Positions 8,953 to 17,677 of a DNA stretch of 64,000 bases are shown one piece after another; the stretch's first letter is position 1, and every line of letters starts with the position of its first letter. The notes below the pieces were generated by a model. The model saw only the letters and a list, made by a program, of their open reading frames with translations, had not been told where the DNA came from and searched no databases. The stretch spans positions 1-64,000 of the forward strand of contig ONLH01000028.1 in NCBI GenBank assembly GCA_900318645.1, written 5' to 3'. The position numbers and the translations under genes were made by a program. Source of the stretch: an uncultured Prevotellaceae bacterium. Its GTDB lineage: Bacteria > Bacteroidota > Bacteroidia > Bacteroidales > Muribaculaceae.

Positions 8953-9052
8953 ATAATTCTTGGTATCAACACTTTAAACAGTTGAAAACCAACTATACAT
9001 TCATTACAATCTTTAGACCACTAAATCTTAAAGTAGTTTAACGGACACATAA
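8953..9052. repeat. Conserved upstream region of FISUMP paralogues (copy B)
   Basis: This is the counterpart of the region upstream of paralogue A. The copies differ at scattered bases only and part company where an AAT microsatellite begins. Confidence 0.8.
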
Positions 9053-9073
9053 TAATAATAATAATAATAATAA
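9051..9073. repeat. AAT microsatellite
   Basis: Seven to eight tandem AAT units lie where the upstream regions of the two FISUMP genes stop matching. Their position, about 110 nt before a surface-lipoprotein gene, would allow length changes to alter promoter spacing, but nothing shows that it does. Confidence 0.85.
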
Positions 9074-9116
9074 ACTATTAAAAACAGTAGGATGATATAT
9101 CAACACAGTTTTTTCG

Positions 9117-9180
9117 CATGCATGTGGTTTTTCCGTGATTTACCCAATTTTTCCACTTCTTCCACATGCATGTGGATTTT
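9117..9180. repeat. CATGCATGTGG direct repeats
   Basis: CATGCATGTGG followed by TTTTTC occurs twice, about 46 nt apart, separated by a C/T-rich stretch with TTTTTCCACTTCTTCC. Its reverse complement resembles the segment at 10430-10500 on the other side of the DUF285 gene. Confidence 0.65.
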
Positions 9181-9280
9181 TCACCACGGCAGTGAAAAGT
9201 GGAAAGGGCACGCACGTGTCTACCGTCATTGTCGGTAGAATAGTATTAAAAAAAAAACATCATGTTAAAGCTTGCGATAA

Positions 9281-9330
9281 CTGAACTGCACCCCAAAAGT
9301 TAGACACAAAACTTTTGGAGTGCAGTTCAG
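9281..9330 (-). terminator. 21-bp palindrome, terminator and IS-end-like
   Basis: CTGAACTGCACCCCAAAAGT+T (9281-9301) pairs with 9310-9330 over 21 bp with a single mismatch and an 8-nt loop. It lies 38 nt after the stop of the DUF285 gene, so it can terminate that transcript. The arm, reading TGAACTGCACC then CCAAAAGTTAGACA, also looks like the end of an IS3/IS150-type insertion sequence (from memory of the family). Confidence 0.65.
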
Positions 9331-9368
9331 GGGCATGAGGGATAATTTATTTTGACTAGGTTGGGGAT

Positions 9369-10277
9369 TTAATCCCAACTGCCACTGAGCAAGTAGTCGA
9401 TGAGGGCTGTCACGTCAACGATGCTCACGCTGCCGCTCAGGTCACAGTCGGCAGCGGCATTGCCTTCAGTATTGCCCGTCAGCAGCATGTCAATCAACGC
9501 CGTCACGTCGGCAATTGTAACATCCCCGTCACCATTCACATCGCCGCGATTCACTGAATGGCTATCGGTTAAATAACCGGGGTTGTCAGGGCCACCGTCA
9601 ATGTGCGCATAGGCCTTGTCGATGTGGTTGGCATCAAAGGTCGTGCCCTGGCCGCCCACGATGCCGTCGCAGTTCTTGAACATTTCAACCGACTGGGTAA
9701 CTGACTCAGTAGTCCAGCCGTTGCCCACATAGATGGTCGTCAAGTCAGGGCTGTAACAGAACATATAGGACATGTCTATCACATTGGCCGTATTGAAGCT
9801 GCTCAGGTCAAGGGTCGGCAAACGGTAGTACCCGAACATGCCACTCATGTCGGTGACATTGTCGGTGTTGAAGCCGCTCAGATCAAGGCTTTTCAGCACA
9901 TAGCATCCCTGAAACATCCAATGCATGGTTGTTATCCGTGACGTATTAAGGTACTCAATGCCAGTGATAGACTCCAAGTTTACCATCCAGGCAAACCAAC
10001 AGTAGGCTGTTGTAGGCCGGACATCGGCAAATGACGGGTCGAACACCACTTGTTTGACTGACACGTTGTTTCCGTCGAAGTGCCAGCCAGGACTGACAGT
10101 ACCCGAATTCAGGTTATACGTCTTGCCCGTGCGGGTACTTCTCAAATTGTCATAGTAGAACGAGAGTGTCTTGGTAGACGGCACGTAATTCGCATAGGAC
10201 TCCTGAGCTGCAGCGCCCAAAGAACATATCATGCAAGCCATCAAGGCAAACACTTTCAACTGTGAGAACTTTTCCAT
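9369..10277 (-). CDS. DUF285/BspA-type surface protein with dockerin-like C-terminus
   Basis: A signal peptide (LKVFALMACMICSLGAAAQ) is followed by DUF285-type repeats of about 23-26 residues (SLDLSGFNTDNVTDMSGMF, then TLDLSSFNTANVIDMSYMF) at residues 110-200. The C-terminus (about 243-302) holds two calcium-binding dockerin-like motifs, GDVNGDGDVTIADVTALIDML and DCDLSGSVSIVDVTALIDYL. Such proteins are exported and may bind host or polymer ligands; the ligand here is unknown. The gene stands alone, with its own promoter-like CAAAGATA upstream and a palindromic terminator downstream. Confidence 0.85.
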   Translation of the reverse strand: MEKFSQLKVFALMACMICSLGAAAQESYANYVPSTKTLSFYYDNLRSTRTGKTYNLNSGTVSPGWHFDGNNVSVKQVVFDPSFADVRPTTAYCWFAWMVNLESITGIEYLNTSRITTMHWMFQGCYVLKSLDLSGFNTDNVTDMSGMFGYYRLPTLDLSSFNTANVIDMSYMFCYSPDLTTIYVGNGWTTESVTQSVEMFKNCDGIVGGQGTTFDANHIDKAYAHIDGGPDNPGYLTDSHSVNRGDVNGDGDVTIADVTALIDMLLTGNTEGNAAADCDLSGSVSIVDVTALIDYLLSGSWD

Positions 10278-10337
10278 ATATACTCTCCATTAAGGTTAAT
10301 AATTGGGGTTAAAATCATCAATAGAAGCTTCAAATGA

Positions 10338-10345
10338 CAAAGATA
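10338..10345 (-). promoter_or_regulatory. -7 box (TATCTTTG) for the DUF285 gene
   Basis: CAAAGATA on the plus strand reads TATCTTTG on the minus strand, 60 nt before the DUF285 gene. A CAAA at 10370-10373 is a possible -33 element at a slightly long spacing. Confidence 0.5.
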
Positions 10346-10427
10346 ATACAACTCTTTCAATTTTAGTCACAAAAAATTCATTTCTCGTGAAATATGATAA
10401 CTATTGAGCCAGAAATTGTGATTGTGA

Positions 10428-10498
10428 AAAGGTGGAAAAGGCTACACACGTGTGGAAAGGGGGAAAAGGTGTACACGCATGCGCGAAAAAAAAGAAAA
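10428..10498. repeat. Purine-rich segment with ACACGTGT and CGCATGCG words
   Basis: GTGGAAAAGG, ACACACGTGTGGAAA, GGGGGAAAAGG and ACACGCATGCGCG follow one another. Read in reverse complement, the segment at 9117-9180 has the same order of words, so related inverted segments flank the DUF285 gene. Confidence 0.55.
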
Positions 10499-10585
10499 AT
10501 TGAAAAACACAGAAATCAAGTAGCCTTGAGTTGTCAATGTTGTATGAAATCAGTACATGGATGCTCGTCAAATGAAATTTTGCAC

Positions 10586-10593
10586 TACCTTTG
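10586..10593 (+). promoter_or_regulatory. -7 box (TACCTTTG) for the EamA gene
   Basis: TACCTTTG lies only 15 nt before the ATG at 10609. A transcript starting about 7 nt downstream would have a leader of roughly ten bases. This excludes the in-frame TTG at 10591 as the start, because it lies inside the promoter. Confidence 0.7.
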
Positions 10594-10608
10594 CGGGCTG
10601 AAAACGAC

Positions 10609-11532
10609 ATGACTACCGATAACACTGATCATAAGGACTTGAAGGCGCATGGGGCGATGTTGCTGGCCATGGTGCTGTTCGGGCTGATGGCAACGTTCTC
10701 CAAGGACGTGCTCACCCACGGCGGCATCACGGGGCCGCAACTGGTGGCGTTCCGTGTCATTGGGGCGGCACTGCTCTTCTGGCTCGGCTCTATCATCGTG
10801 CCACAGCAGCGCATTGAGCGTCGCGACTTCATCAAGATAGCGGGGGCGGGCTTCTTTGGCTTTGCGCTGGCCCAGGGCGGCTACATCGTGGGCCTGAGTT
10901 TCACCTCACCCATCAACGCCACCATCGAGTTGACAACGATGCCCATCTTCACGCTCATCCTGTCGTCCATCCTGCTGCACGAGCGCATCACGCCACGGCG
11001 GGCACTGGGCATCATCATGGGCTTCACGGGCGCTGTGTTGCTGATTACGCGTACCACTGCGGGTGACGGAAGGCCGACCGACTTCAGGGGTGACCTGCTC
11101 ATCCTTGTCTCCCAGGTGGGCTATGCCTTCTACCTGACGCATTATTCACGGGTGATCCGCAAGTATGACGCCTTCACCTTCAACAAATGGACGTTTACCT
11201 TTGCCAGCCTGTTTATCCTCCCCTTCACCCTACCCCATATCCTGCAGATAGACTGGCCGGGAATGAGCGCCAAAACCGCCTGCGAAATCATCTATATCGT
11301 CGCCGGGGCGACTTTCTTCACCTTCCTGCTCGTGGTGTTTGCCCAACGGCGCCTGCTGCCCACCACGGTGAGCGTATATAATTATGTGCAGCCTTTTGTC
11401 GCCGTGGTCGCCAGTATGGCGATGGGACTTGCCATGCCACAATGGATGCACGCCGTGGCAGCCGCCCTCATCTTCACCGGCGTGTGGCTTGTCGTCAGTT
11501 CCCGCAACGCCCACCAACAAGGGCCATCATGA
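10609..11532 (+). CDS. EamA/DMT-family permease
   Basis: The protein has about ten hydrophobic helices arranged as two EamA repeats, the fold of the drug/metabolite transporter superfamily. Typical segments are MLLAMVLFGLMATFSKDV (helix 1), FFGFALAQGGYIVGLSFTSP (helices 3-4) and YNYVQPFVAVVASMAMG (helix 9). It would export a small metabolite or amino acid across the inner membrane; the substrate is unknown. ATG 10609 was chosen because the earlier TTG overlaps the -7 box. The gene stands alone, with hairpins after it. Confidence 0.85.
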   Translation: MTTDNTDHKDLKAHGAMLLAMVLFGLMATFSKDVLTHGGITGPQLVAFRVIGAALLFWLGSIIVPQQRIERRDFIKIAGAGFFGFALAQGGYIVGLSFTSPINATIELTTMPIFTLILSSILLHERITPRRALGIIMGFTGAVLLITRTTAGDGRPTDFRGDLLILVSQVGYAFYLTHYSRVIRKYDAFTFNKWTFTFASLFILPFTLPHILQIDWPGMSAKTACEIIYIVAGATFFTFLLVVFAQRRLLPTTVSVYNYVQPFVAVVASMAMGLAMPQWMHAVAAALIFTGVWLVVSSRNAHQQGPS

Positions 11533-11544
11533 CACAAAACATTA

Positions 11545-11615
11545 CCGCCCTGCGGGCGGGAAATTAAACAAAAATTTTTATTTAAAATTTGAATAATTTC
11601 CCGTGCGCAGCACGG
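11545..11615 (+). terminator. Two GC-rich hairpins around an A/T-rich core
   Basis: CCGCCC-tgc-GGGCGG (11545-11559) and CCGTGC-gca-GCACGG (11601-11615) flank an A/T-rich stretch between convergent genes. Together they can terminate both the EamA gene and the minus-strand GYF gene. Confidence 0.65.
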
Positions 11616-11643
11616 TAATATTATCGTACAGTTATAGTAAGAA

Positions 11644-12321
11644 TCAGAAGCTGTAGAGGGAGCCGAAAGCGCCTTCCTGAATCTGTTGCAGCAATTCGGG
11701 ATGTTGTATCAATTGGAAAGCACTATACAGGGCTGCCGCTATACCAACGCCGACCGTGATAAGGCACCACAGCCTGGCAGATGCCGCCTTCTTGTTGGCT
11801 CCGGCATAATCCCCGCTGTTGAACTTGTTCTTCACACCATTGGCATTGACAATGGCAATAATACCTGTAATCAAGGTGATGAACCAAGCACCACAGCACA
11901 GGGTGGTAACTACCGTGGCGACAATCGACTCGGTAAGCCAGTTCTTGGGCATCATCTGATTGGGCTGGTTGGTGCTGGGGCCGTATTGAGGCGGTGCGTA
12001 GGGCTGGTTGGGCGTATTCTGACCATAGGTCGTGGGCTGAGTGGGCTGTTGAGGTTGTCCACCGAAGGGAGGCACCTGCGGCAACTGTACCTCGCCCATA
12101 GGCGGGGTCTGGGGCATCTGCGGCAACTGAGTATCGATACCCGTGGGGTTGAACGTCTGTCCCGACAATAGTGCCATCAGTTCAGGCACCTGGTTGGCAG
12201 ATACCCAGCTGGGCATCCCCTCACACCACACGAGCGAGTTGACAGTCAAGCCGTGCAGCAGCAATTCATTGGGTTCAAAGGGACCGGCCTGCTGGCCGTT
12301 TTCTGCAATGTAGTATTTCAT
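11644..12321 (-). CDS. GYF_2 (DUF4339) plus CD225/dispanin membrane protein
   Basis: Residues 1-55 are a GYF_2 domain (MKYYIAENGQQAGPF, then SLVWCEGMPSWVSANQVPEL). A long Pro/Gln-rich linker (about 56-125) follows, and then a CD225-type region with two hydrophobic segments (about 133-157 and 186-207) joined by NANGVKNKFNSGDYAGANKKA. GYF_2 domains are thought to bind peptides, and the CD225 region anchors the protein in the membrane. The exact role in bacteria is unknown. It has its own promoter-like CAAATATA upstream and does not form an operon with frdB. Confidence 0.85.
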   Translation of the reverse strand: MKYYIAENGQQAGPFEPNELLLHGLTVNSLVWCEGMPSWVSANQVPELMALLSGQTFNPTGIDTQLPQMPQTPPMGEVQLPQVPPFGGQPQQPTQPTTYGQNTPNQPYAPPQYGPSTNQPNQMMPKNWLTESIVATVVTTLCCGAWFITLITGIIAIVNANGVKNKFNSGDYAGANKKAASARLWCLITVGVGIAAALYSAFQLIQHPELLQQIQEGAFGSLYSF

Positions 12322-12356
12322 AATTCAAAGATTTTAAGTTGTTAGTTTCCAATCTG

Positions 12357-12364
12357 CAAATATA
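12357..12364 (-). promoter_or_regulatory. -7 box (TATATTTG) for the GYF/CD225 gene
   Basis: CAAATATA on the plus strand, 36 nt before the start codon, reads TATATTTG on the gene's strand. No clear -33 element is visible. Confidence 0.5.
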
Positions 12365-12428
12365 GTGCTTTTCTCAGAAAAATCTATGTTATTTGTCCAA
12401 TTTTTAATCTTTGAAGCAAAAAAACACA

Positions 12429-12461
12429 TGCCGCAAAGTCGTGAGAGACCTTGCGGCATGC
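12429..12461 (-). terminator. Terminator of the frdCAB operon
   Basis: ATGCCGCAA and TTGCGGCAT form a 9-bp stem. On the minus strand it is followed by a run of seven T, a canonical intrinsic terminator 54 nt after the frdB stop. Confidence 0.85.
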
Positions 12462-12514
12462 TATAAAGATAGTCAGTAAAAACCTCAACGATGAGGCTAA
12501 CTGCTAAAGCCTAA

Positions 12515-13270
12515 TTAGTCCTTGCACTTGGCGCAGATGAACTCGCGGTTCAGGCGGGCGATGTTGCTCAGCTTGATGTTCTTGGGGCACTCGGCGGCAC
12601 AGGCACCGGTGTTGGTGCAGTTACCGAATCCCAGCTCGTCCATCTTAGCCAGCATGGCCTTCACGCGGCGCTTAGCCTCGGCACGACCTTGGGGCAGCAA
12701 TGCGAACTGGCTGACCTTGGCGCTGAGGAACAGCATAGCGGAGCCGTTCTTGCAGGCAGCGACACAGGCACCGCAACCGATGCAGGTAGCGCTGTCCATA
12801 GCCTCGTCGGCAGCCTCCTTGCTGATGGGGATAGCGTTGGCATCCTGGGCACCGCCCGTCTGGAAGCTCACGTAACCACCAGCCTGCTGGATCTGGTCAA
12901 AGGCGTTGCGGTTAACCATCAAGTCCTTGATGACAGGGAAAGCAGCACTGCGCCAGGGCTCAACGGTGATGGTGTCACCATCCTTGAAGCGGCGCATGTA
13001 GAGCTGGCAGGTCGTAGCACCCGTGGCAGGACCATGGGGATGACCGTTCACATAGAGGGAGCACATACCGCAGATACCCTCGCGGCAGTCGTGGTCAAAG
13101 ACGACAGGCTCCTCGCCCTTCTCGATGAGTTGCTCGTTGAGGATGTCCATCATCTCGAGGAAGGAGGTGTCGGTGGGGATGTCGCGCATCTCGTAGGTCT
13201 CAAAGCGGCCCTCGGCATGAGCGTTGGCCTGACGCCAAACCTTAAGTTTGAAACTTATATTCGTATCCAT
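12515..13270 (-). CDS. frdB: Fumarate reductase/succinate dehydrogenase iron-sulfur subunit
   Basis: This 251-residue subunit carries electrons between the FAD of the A subunit and the haems of the membrane subunit. The [2Fe-2S] ligands lie in CREGICGMC (about residues 62-70) and the later C of TTCQL. The [4Fe-4S] and [3Fe-4S] ligands lie in [11 protein letters not shown] (about 156-166), [13 protein letters not shown] (about 216-228) and CAKC near the end. The order frdC-frdA-frdB, with short gaps, is the standard Bacteroidota operon for anaerobic fumarate respiration, which also yields succinate. The protein looks intact. Confidence 0.95.
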   Translation of the reverse strand: MDTNISFKLKVWRQANAHAEGRFETYEMRDIPTDTSFLEMMDILNEQLIEKGEEPVVFDHDCREGICGMCSLYVNGHPHGPATGATTCQLYMRRFKDGDTITVEPWRSAAFPVIKDLMVNRNAFDQIQQAGGYVSFQTGGAQDANAIPISKEAADEAMDSATCIGCGACVAACKNGSAMLFLSAKVSQFALLPQGRAEAKRRVKAMLAKMDELGFGNCTNTGACAAECPKNIKLSNIARLNREFICAKCKD

Positions 13271-13301
13271 TGTATTCGATGAATTTTAAAAGGGTGGTTG
13301 A

Positions 13302-15261
13302 TTATGACTTATAGTTACGCGTCTGGACCTTGATGGCCTCGTAGTGGAGCGGCTCCTTGATGAGCGTGGGAGCGGTCTCATCGTTACCGTTATACTTCCA
13401 GCAAGCGACATAGAAGAAGTTCTCGTCGTCGCGCTTGGCCTCACCTTCCTCGGTCTGATGCTCCTCGCGGAAGTGGCCACCGCAGCTCTCGTGGCGGTTC
13501 AAGGCATCATAGGCGATCAGCTCACCCATGGTGATGAAGTCACGCAGGCGGAATGCCTTGTCAAGCTCAATGTTCATACCCTCTTGGGTGCCGGGGATGA
13601 AGAGGTTGGTCTCAAATTCCTTGCGCAGGTCTTTGAGTTTCTTCAATGCGGTCTCGAGGCTCTCCTTGGTACGGGCCATGCCTACGTAGTCCCACATCAC
13701 GTTACCCAGCTCCTTGTGGATGCTGTCAACCGAACGTTTACCCTTGATGCTCATCAGGTTGTCCAGGTTGGCCTGTACCTTCTTCTCGGCAGCGTCAAAC
13801 TCGGGGCTGTCGGTCGAGAAGTGAGGCACGGTAATCTGGTCGCTCAGGTAGTTCTGGATGGTGTAAGGCAGCACGAAGTAACCGTCGGCCAGACCCTGCA
13901 TCAGCGCCGAAGCACCGAGGCGGTTAGCACCGTGGTCACTGAAGTTGCACTCACCGATGGCGAACAGACCCTTGATGCTGGTCTGCAACTCATAGTCAAC
14001 CCAGATACCGCCCATCGTGTAGTGGATAGCGGGATAAATCATCATGGGATTGTAGTACTTCACGCCGTTGATCTCGTTGGCGAGCTCGCCGGGATTGACG
14101 TCGGTGATTTCCTCATACATGTCGAACAGGTTGCCGTAGCGCTGACGGATTACGTCGATACCCAGACGGTTGATGGCCTCGCTGAAGTCGAGGAACACAG
14201 CCTTGCCGGTGTTGTTCACACCGTAGCCCTTGTCGCAACGCTCCTTGGCAGCGCGGCTGGCCACGTCACGGGGAACGAGGTTACCGAAGGCGGGATACCT
14301 GCGCTCCAGGTAGTAGTCACGCTCCTCCTCGGGAATGTCACTACCCTTGATCTGGCCTGCCTGCAGTTTCTTGGCGTCCTCGATGTTCTTGGGCACCCAG
14401 ATGCGGCCGTCGTTACGCAGCGACTCACTCATCAGCGTCAGCTTGGACTGCTTGTCACCGTGAACGGGGATACAGGTGGGGTGAATCTGTACGTAAGCGG
14501 GGTTAGCAAAGTAAGCACCGTGGCGATAGCAAGCCATAGCAGCCGAGCAGTTGCAACCCATAGCGTTGGTGCTCAGGAAGTAGGTGTTGCCATAACCACC
14601 GGTGGCGATAACAACAGCGTGAGCAGCAAAGCGCTCCAGCTTACCGGTTACCAGGTTCTTGGCGATGATACCGCGGGCACGGCCGTCGATGATGACCACG
14701 TCGTGCATCTCGTAGCGGTTGTAGCTCTTCACCTTACCGGCATGGATCATGCGGTTGAGGCTCGAGTAAGCACCGAGCAACAGCTGCTGACCAGTCTGAC
14801 CCTTGGCGTAGAACGTACGGCTTACCTGGGCACCACCGAATGAACGGTTGGCCAGCAGACCGCCATACTCGCGAGCGAAGGGAACACCCTGTGCCACGCA
14901 CTGGTCGATGATATTGTTGGACACCTCTGCCAGACGGTAAACGTTGGCCTCGCGGGCACGGTAGTCACCACCCTTGACGGTGTCGTAGAACAAGCGGTAA
15001 ACCGAGTCACCGTCGTTCTGATAGTTCTTGGCTGGGAGAATCCTGGATGCAGAAGTTCAGCACATTGAAGCCCATCTCGCCCAGCGTAGCAGCTGCCGAC
15101 GCACCTGCCAAACCAGTACCCACGACGATGATGTCGAGTTTACGCTTGTTGGCGGGGTTGACGAGTTTCTGATGAGCCTTATAGTTGGTCCACTTCTCAG
15201 CGATGGGTCCCTCGGGAATCTTGGAATCGATGGGCTGAGCGTTCATTTTGTTTTCTTCCAT
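13302..15261 (-). pseudogene. frdA: Fumarate reductase/succinate dehydrogenase flavoprotein subunit, frame broken by a 41-nt deletion
   Basis: Two frames together make one flavoprotein. The first 84 codons (15261-15007) contain the Rossmann motif [22 protein letters not shown] and reach FCIQDSP. The second frame (from about 15032 down to 13302) resumes at [22 protein letters not shown] and runs to the end. Compared with the conserved family sequence, the segment RRAHSIAAQGGINA is missing at 15032-15034. Its His normally carries FAD covalently. The open length of 1960 nt plus 41 gives 2001 nt, that is 666 residues, the usual size. Either the gene is inactivated or the assembly lost 41 nt; frdB and frdC look intact, which favours the latter. 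Confidence 0.85.
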
Positions 15262-15297
15262 TTGTGTTACAAATTTTAAAAGGTTAATACTCAGCGA

Positions 15298-15954
15298 TTA
15301 GAGGGCAAAGAACCAGGTAAAGTAGCAAGCCTCTACAGCAAACAGGATAAACACGATGGTGGCCCACCACTTAGAGATGCACTGCCAGCGGGGAATCCAA
15401 TGGTCGTTGGCGGTACCCAGGGTCTGGAAAGCGCTCCAGAAACCGTGGCTGATGTGGAACCACAGGGCAGCAAAGCCAATCAGGTAAACGGGGAGAACCC
15501 ACAGCTGGCTGAAGGTAGCCTTCAGGTAGAACGTTCCGTTCATCACATGATCGCCCAACATCTCGGGCAACTGCATCTTGGCCCAGAACTGCACGAGGTG
15601 CAGAATCAGGAAGCAGCAAACGATGAGACCGAGGACGAGCATGTTCTGAGAAGCCCACTCCACGTCTTTGGGTTTAGTGGTCACAGCATAGCGGTTATTG
15701 CCACGTGCCTTGCGGTTCTGCAACGTGAGAATGAACGCAAAAATGATGTGAATTGCAAAGCCACCTGCAAGGATCAACGTACCCAGCAGGGCATACCAAT
15801 TAGCACCGAGGAACTCACAGATGGCATCATAAGCCTCAAAGGAAATGAGTGCCACTGCATTCATCAGCGCGTGGAAAGTAACGAATAGGACAAGGAAGAG
15901 GCCAGTTACTGACATCAGCACCTTGCGTCCTACAGATGAATTAGTTAACCACAT
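15298..15954 (-). CDS. frdC: Fumarate reductase/succinate dehydrogenase cytochrome b subunit
   Basis: The 218-residue integral membrane protein has five hydrophobic helices and the conserved His-bearing segments VTFHALMNAV (about 24-33), AIHIIFAFIL (about 67-76), ILHLVQFWAKM (about 119-129) and WFHISHGFWSAFQTLG (about 161-176). These are the haem and quinone-binding helices of di-haem, single-subunit (type B) succinate:quinone oxidoreductases, as in Wolinella and Bacteroides. It is first in the operon, with a TATCTTTG promoter box upstream. Confidence 0.93.
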   Translation of the reverse strand: MWLTNSSVGRKVLMSVTGLFLVLFVTFHALMNAVALISFEAYDAICEFLGANWYALLGTLILAGGFAIHIIFAFILTLQNRKARGNNRYAVTTKPKDVEWASQNMLVLGLIVCCFLILHLVQFWAKMQLPEMLGDHVMNGTFYLKATFSQLWVLPVYLIGFAALWFHISHGFWSAFQTLGTANDHWIPRWQCISKWWATIVFILFAVEACYFTWFFAL

Positions 15955-16019
15955 AAAAATTGATGATTTTTTAGTTATTAATTGAATTGATTGTTTTATT
16001 TATTAATGTTAATATCCTG

Positions 16020-16027
16020 CAAAGATA
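16020..16027 (-). promoter_or_regulatory. -7 box (TATCTTTG) for frdCAB
   Basis: CAAAGATA on the plus strand, 65 nt before the frdC start, reads TATCTTTG on the operon strand. No exact TTTG -33 box is seen. Confidence 0.6.
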
Positions 16028-16088
16028 GTAAAAAATTCGGTAAAATGGACGTTTATGATAGTTTTTCATGATATCTGGCCATAAAAAA

Positions 16089-16122
16089 ACCGCATTACAC
16101 CGATAATCAACGGCAATGCGGT
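16089..16122 (-). terminator. Terminator after the envelope operon
   Basis: ACCGCATT and AATGCGGT, with inner CCG/CGG pairing, form a hairpin followed on the minus strand by a run of seven T. It lies 25 nt after the phosphoesterase stop codon. Confidence 0.85.
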
Positions 16123-16147
16123 AAAGATTATGCAATAAGTTGGCGAC

Positions 16148-17608
16148 CTACAGAGTAACTTTCAGGCGCAGGTCATTGATATGGGATTCTCCTGGCTTGC
16201 CCACGGCATTGCGGTCCTCAAGGATGCTGCGCACCAGGGGATCCAGTTTGGGATATACCTCATTGAGGAAAAATTCCCACAGGTTATCGGCCTGGTCGGG
16301 AACGACTTCGGCAATCATGGCACGGATGCCTTGTTTGCCCTCCTCAATGATTCCTTCCACGTCCTGTTCCTGCTCATTGCCCTCGACAACAGCAAGCAGT
16401 GCGCGGGAAAGCACCTCGCTCAGGTGGCGCAGGACGAGCTGCGTCGCCTGTTGGGCATTCTCGGGAAGATTGGCCTTGCCTCCTATCTGGAGCATCGCCT
16501 TGAGCTGATTCATGCGACCGCCCAATTTGTCCCACGCCTTGTTTGACAGCATCGCTGCCATACCCGGTGTGGAATTGATGATGCGCTGGCGCCCTTGCTC
16601 GCGCAGGTCGGGACAATCGTCGGTAGCGGTCAACCATCGGGTATCGATGTCCAGCGTGCGATGCTTGCGGTCCAGCGTTGCCGTGCGCAGGGCAAAGGGA
16701 TAACAGATGGCCGAACCCGTTGCCACCTCGACAAGGCTGTCGGTGCGCTCGTCATTATACTGGGCGACAGCATCGGTCACATGCAGGTGGCCTGTGAAGA
16801 CGGTGTGAATGCCTGCCTGCATGAACTGGCGGGTGATATTGTCGTGGTCCTTGACGATATAGTTGGCCAGCAGACGGTCTTCCTGGTCAAAGTGCTGCAC
16901 CAGATGATGGTGCATCATCGCAATGACCTGCTTGCCCTGCTGATGGGCCTGCTCGGCACACTCAATCACCCATTGCAGGGTCTCGGGCTTGATGCGTCCG
17001 CCATTATAATAGACATCGGCACTATCGCCACGGCTGATGAGCTGGTTCTTCTCATCCATATTGCTGTCAATGCCGATGACAACCAAGCCCTTGACGGGCT
17101 CACAGCAATAACTCAGCGAAGCAGGGTCACGCCGTGACTTCTCGCCATAGCCATAGTTGCGGTAAATCTGGGCGAACTCATCCCTGGTGACGGTAGCGGC
17201 AGGCAAAGTCCTGTCACCGTCAAACCGCTTGGCGTAGGGATTATTGCAATCGTGATTGCCGGGAATGACCAGGGGCCTGATACCATTGGCAGCCAAATGG
17301 TCTAGGTACTGGACCACGCGTTCGTGGCTCAACCGTTCACCGTTGTTGGTGAGGTCACCCGTCAGCAATACCAGTGCAGGCTTCAACGCAATGATGCTGT
17401 CGGTGATGGAATTCATGATTGCATCGCTCTTTGCCATCATTTTACTCTCAACGGCATCGGCGCGATCGATGGCTGTGCCCGGCGTTACCAACTCAGGGCT
17501 CAGCAGATGAATGTCGCTGATCACAACAATGCGTTCCAGGTCCATACGGGCCGTCGCATCCAGAGCAAACAGTGTGGACAATAACATGATGATGAATTTT
17601 GTTTTCAT
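16148..17608 (-). CDS. Exported calcineurin-like metallophosphoesterase
   Basis: Metal-binding motifs of the calcineurin-like family are present: VVISDIHLL (D-x-H), LVLLTGDLTNNGE (G-D), VIPGNHDCNNP (G-N-H-D), MMHHHLVQHF and VFTGHLHVTD (G-H-x-H). The start is taken as the ATG of MGKIMKTKF or, four codons on, MKTKFIIMLLSTLFALDATA, which is a cleavable signal peptide; upstream in-frame ATGs add a non-signal extension. The substrate is unknown. A paralogue without a signal peptide lies at 32962-34365. It is the last gene of the GH25-cvpA-aroA operon, after a 90-nt heptamer-bearing spacer. Confidence 0.85.
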   Translation of the reverse strand: MKTKFIIMLLSTLFALDATARMDLERIVVISDIHLLSPELVTPGTAIDRADAVESKMMAKSDAIMNSITDSIIALKPALVLLTGDLTNNGERLSHERVVQYLDHLAANGIRPLVIPGNHDCNNPYAKRFDGDRTLPAATVTRDEFAQIYRNYGYGEKSRRDPASLSYCCEPVKGLVVIGIDSNMDEKNQLISRGDSADVYYNGGRIKPETLQWVIECAEQAHQQGKQVIAMMHHHLVQHFDQEDRLLANYIVKDHDNITRQFMQAGIHTVFTGHLHVTDAVAQYNDERTDSLVEVATGSAICYPFALRTATLDRKHRTLDIDTRWLTATDDCPDLREQGRQRIINSTPGMAAMLSNKAWDKLGGRMNQLKAMLQIGGKANLPENAQQATQLVLRHLSEVLSRALLAVVEGNEQEQDVEGIIEEGKQGIRAMIAEVVPDQADNLWEFFLNEVYPKLDPLVRSILEDRNAVGKPGESHINDLRLKVTL

Positions 17609-17677
17609 AATTTTCCCCATTGATTGCATAAATTGTGCCAATTATTGTTTAGTCTTTAGCTGTTAGGCGTTCCACTT

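Noticed and set aside
10591-10608. TTG start for the EamA permease
   Set aside because: The TTG overlaps the TACCTTTG -7 box and would lie upstream of the transcript; the ATG at 10609 was used.
13344-14843. 499-codon open frame antisense to frdA
   Set aside because: It mirrors the codon bias of the frdA frame on the other strand; its product has no recognisable domain, promoter or ribosome site.
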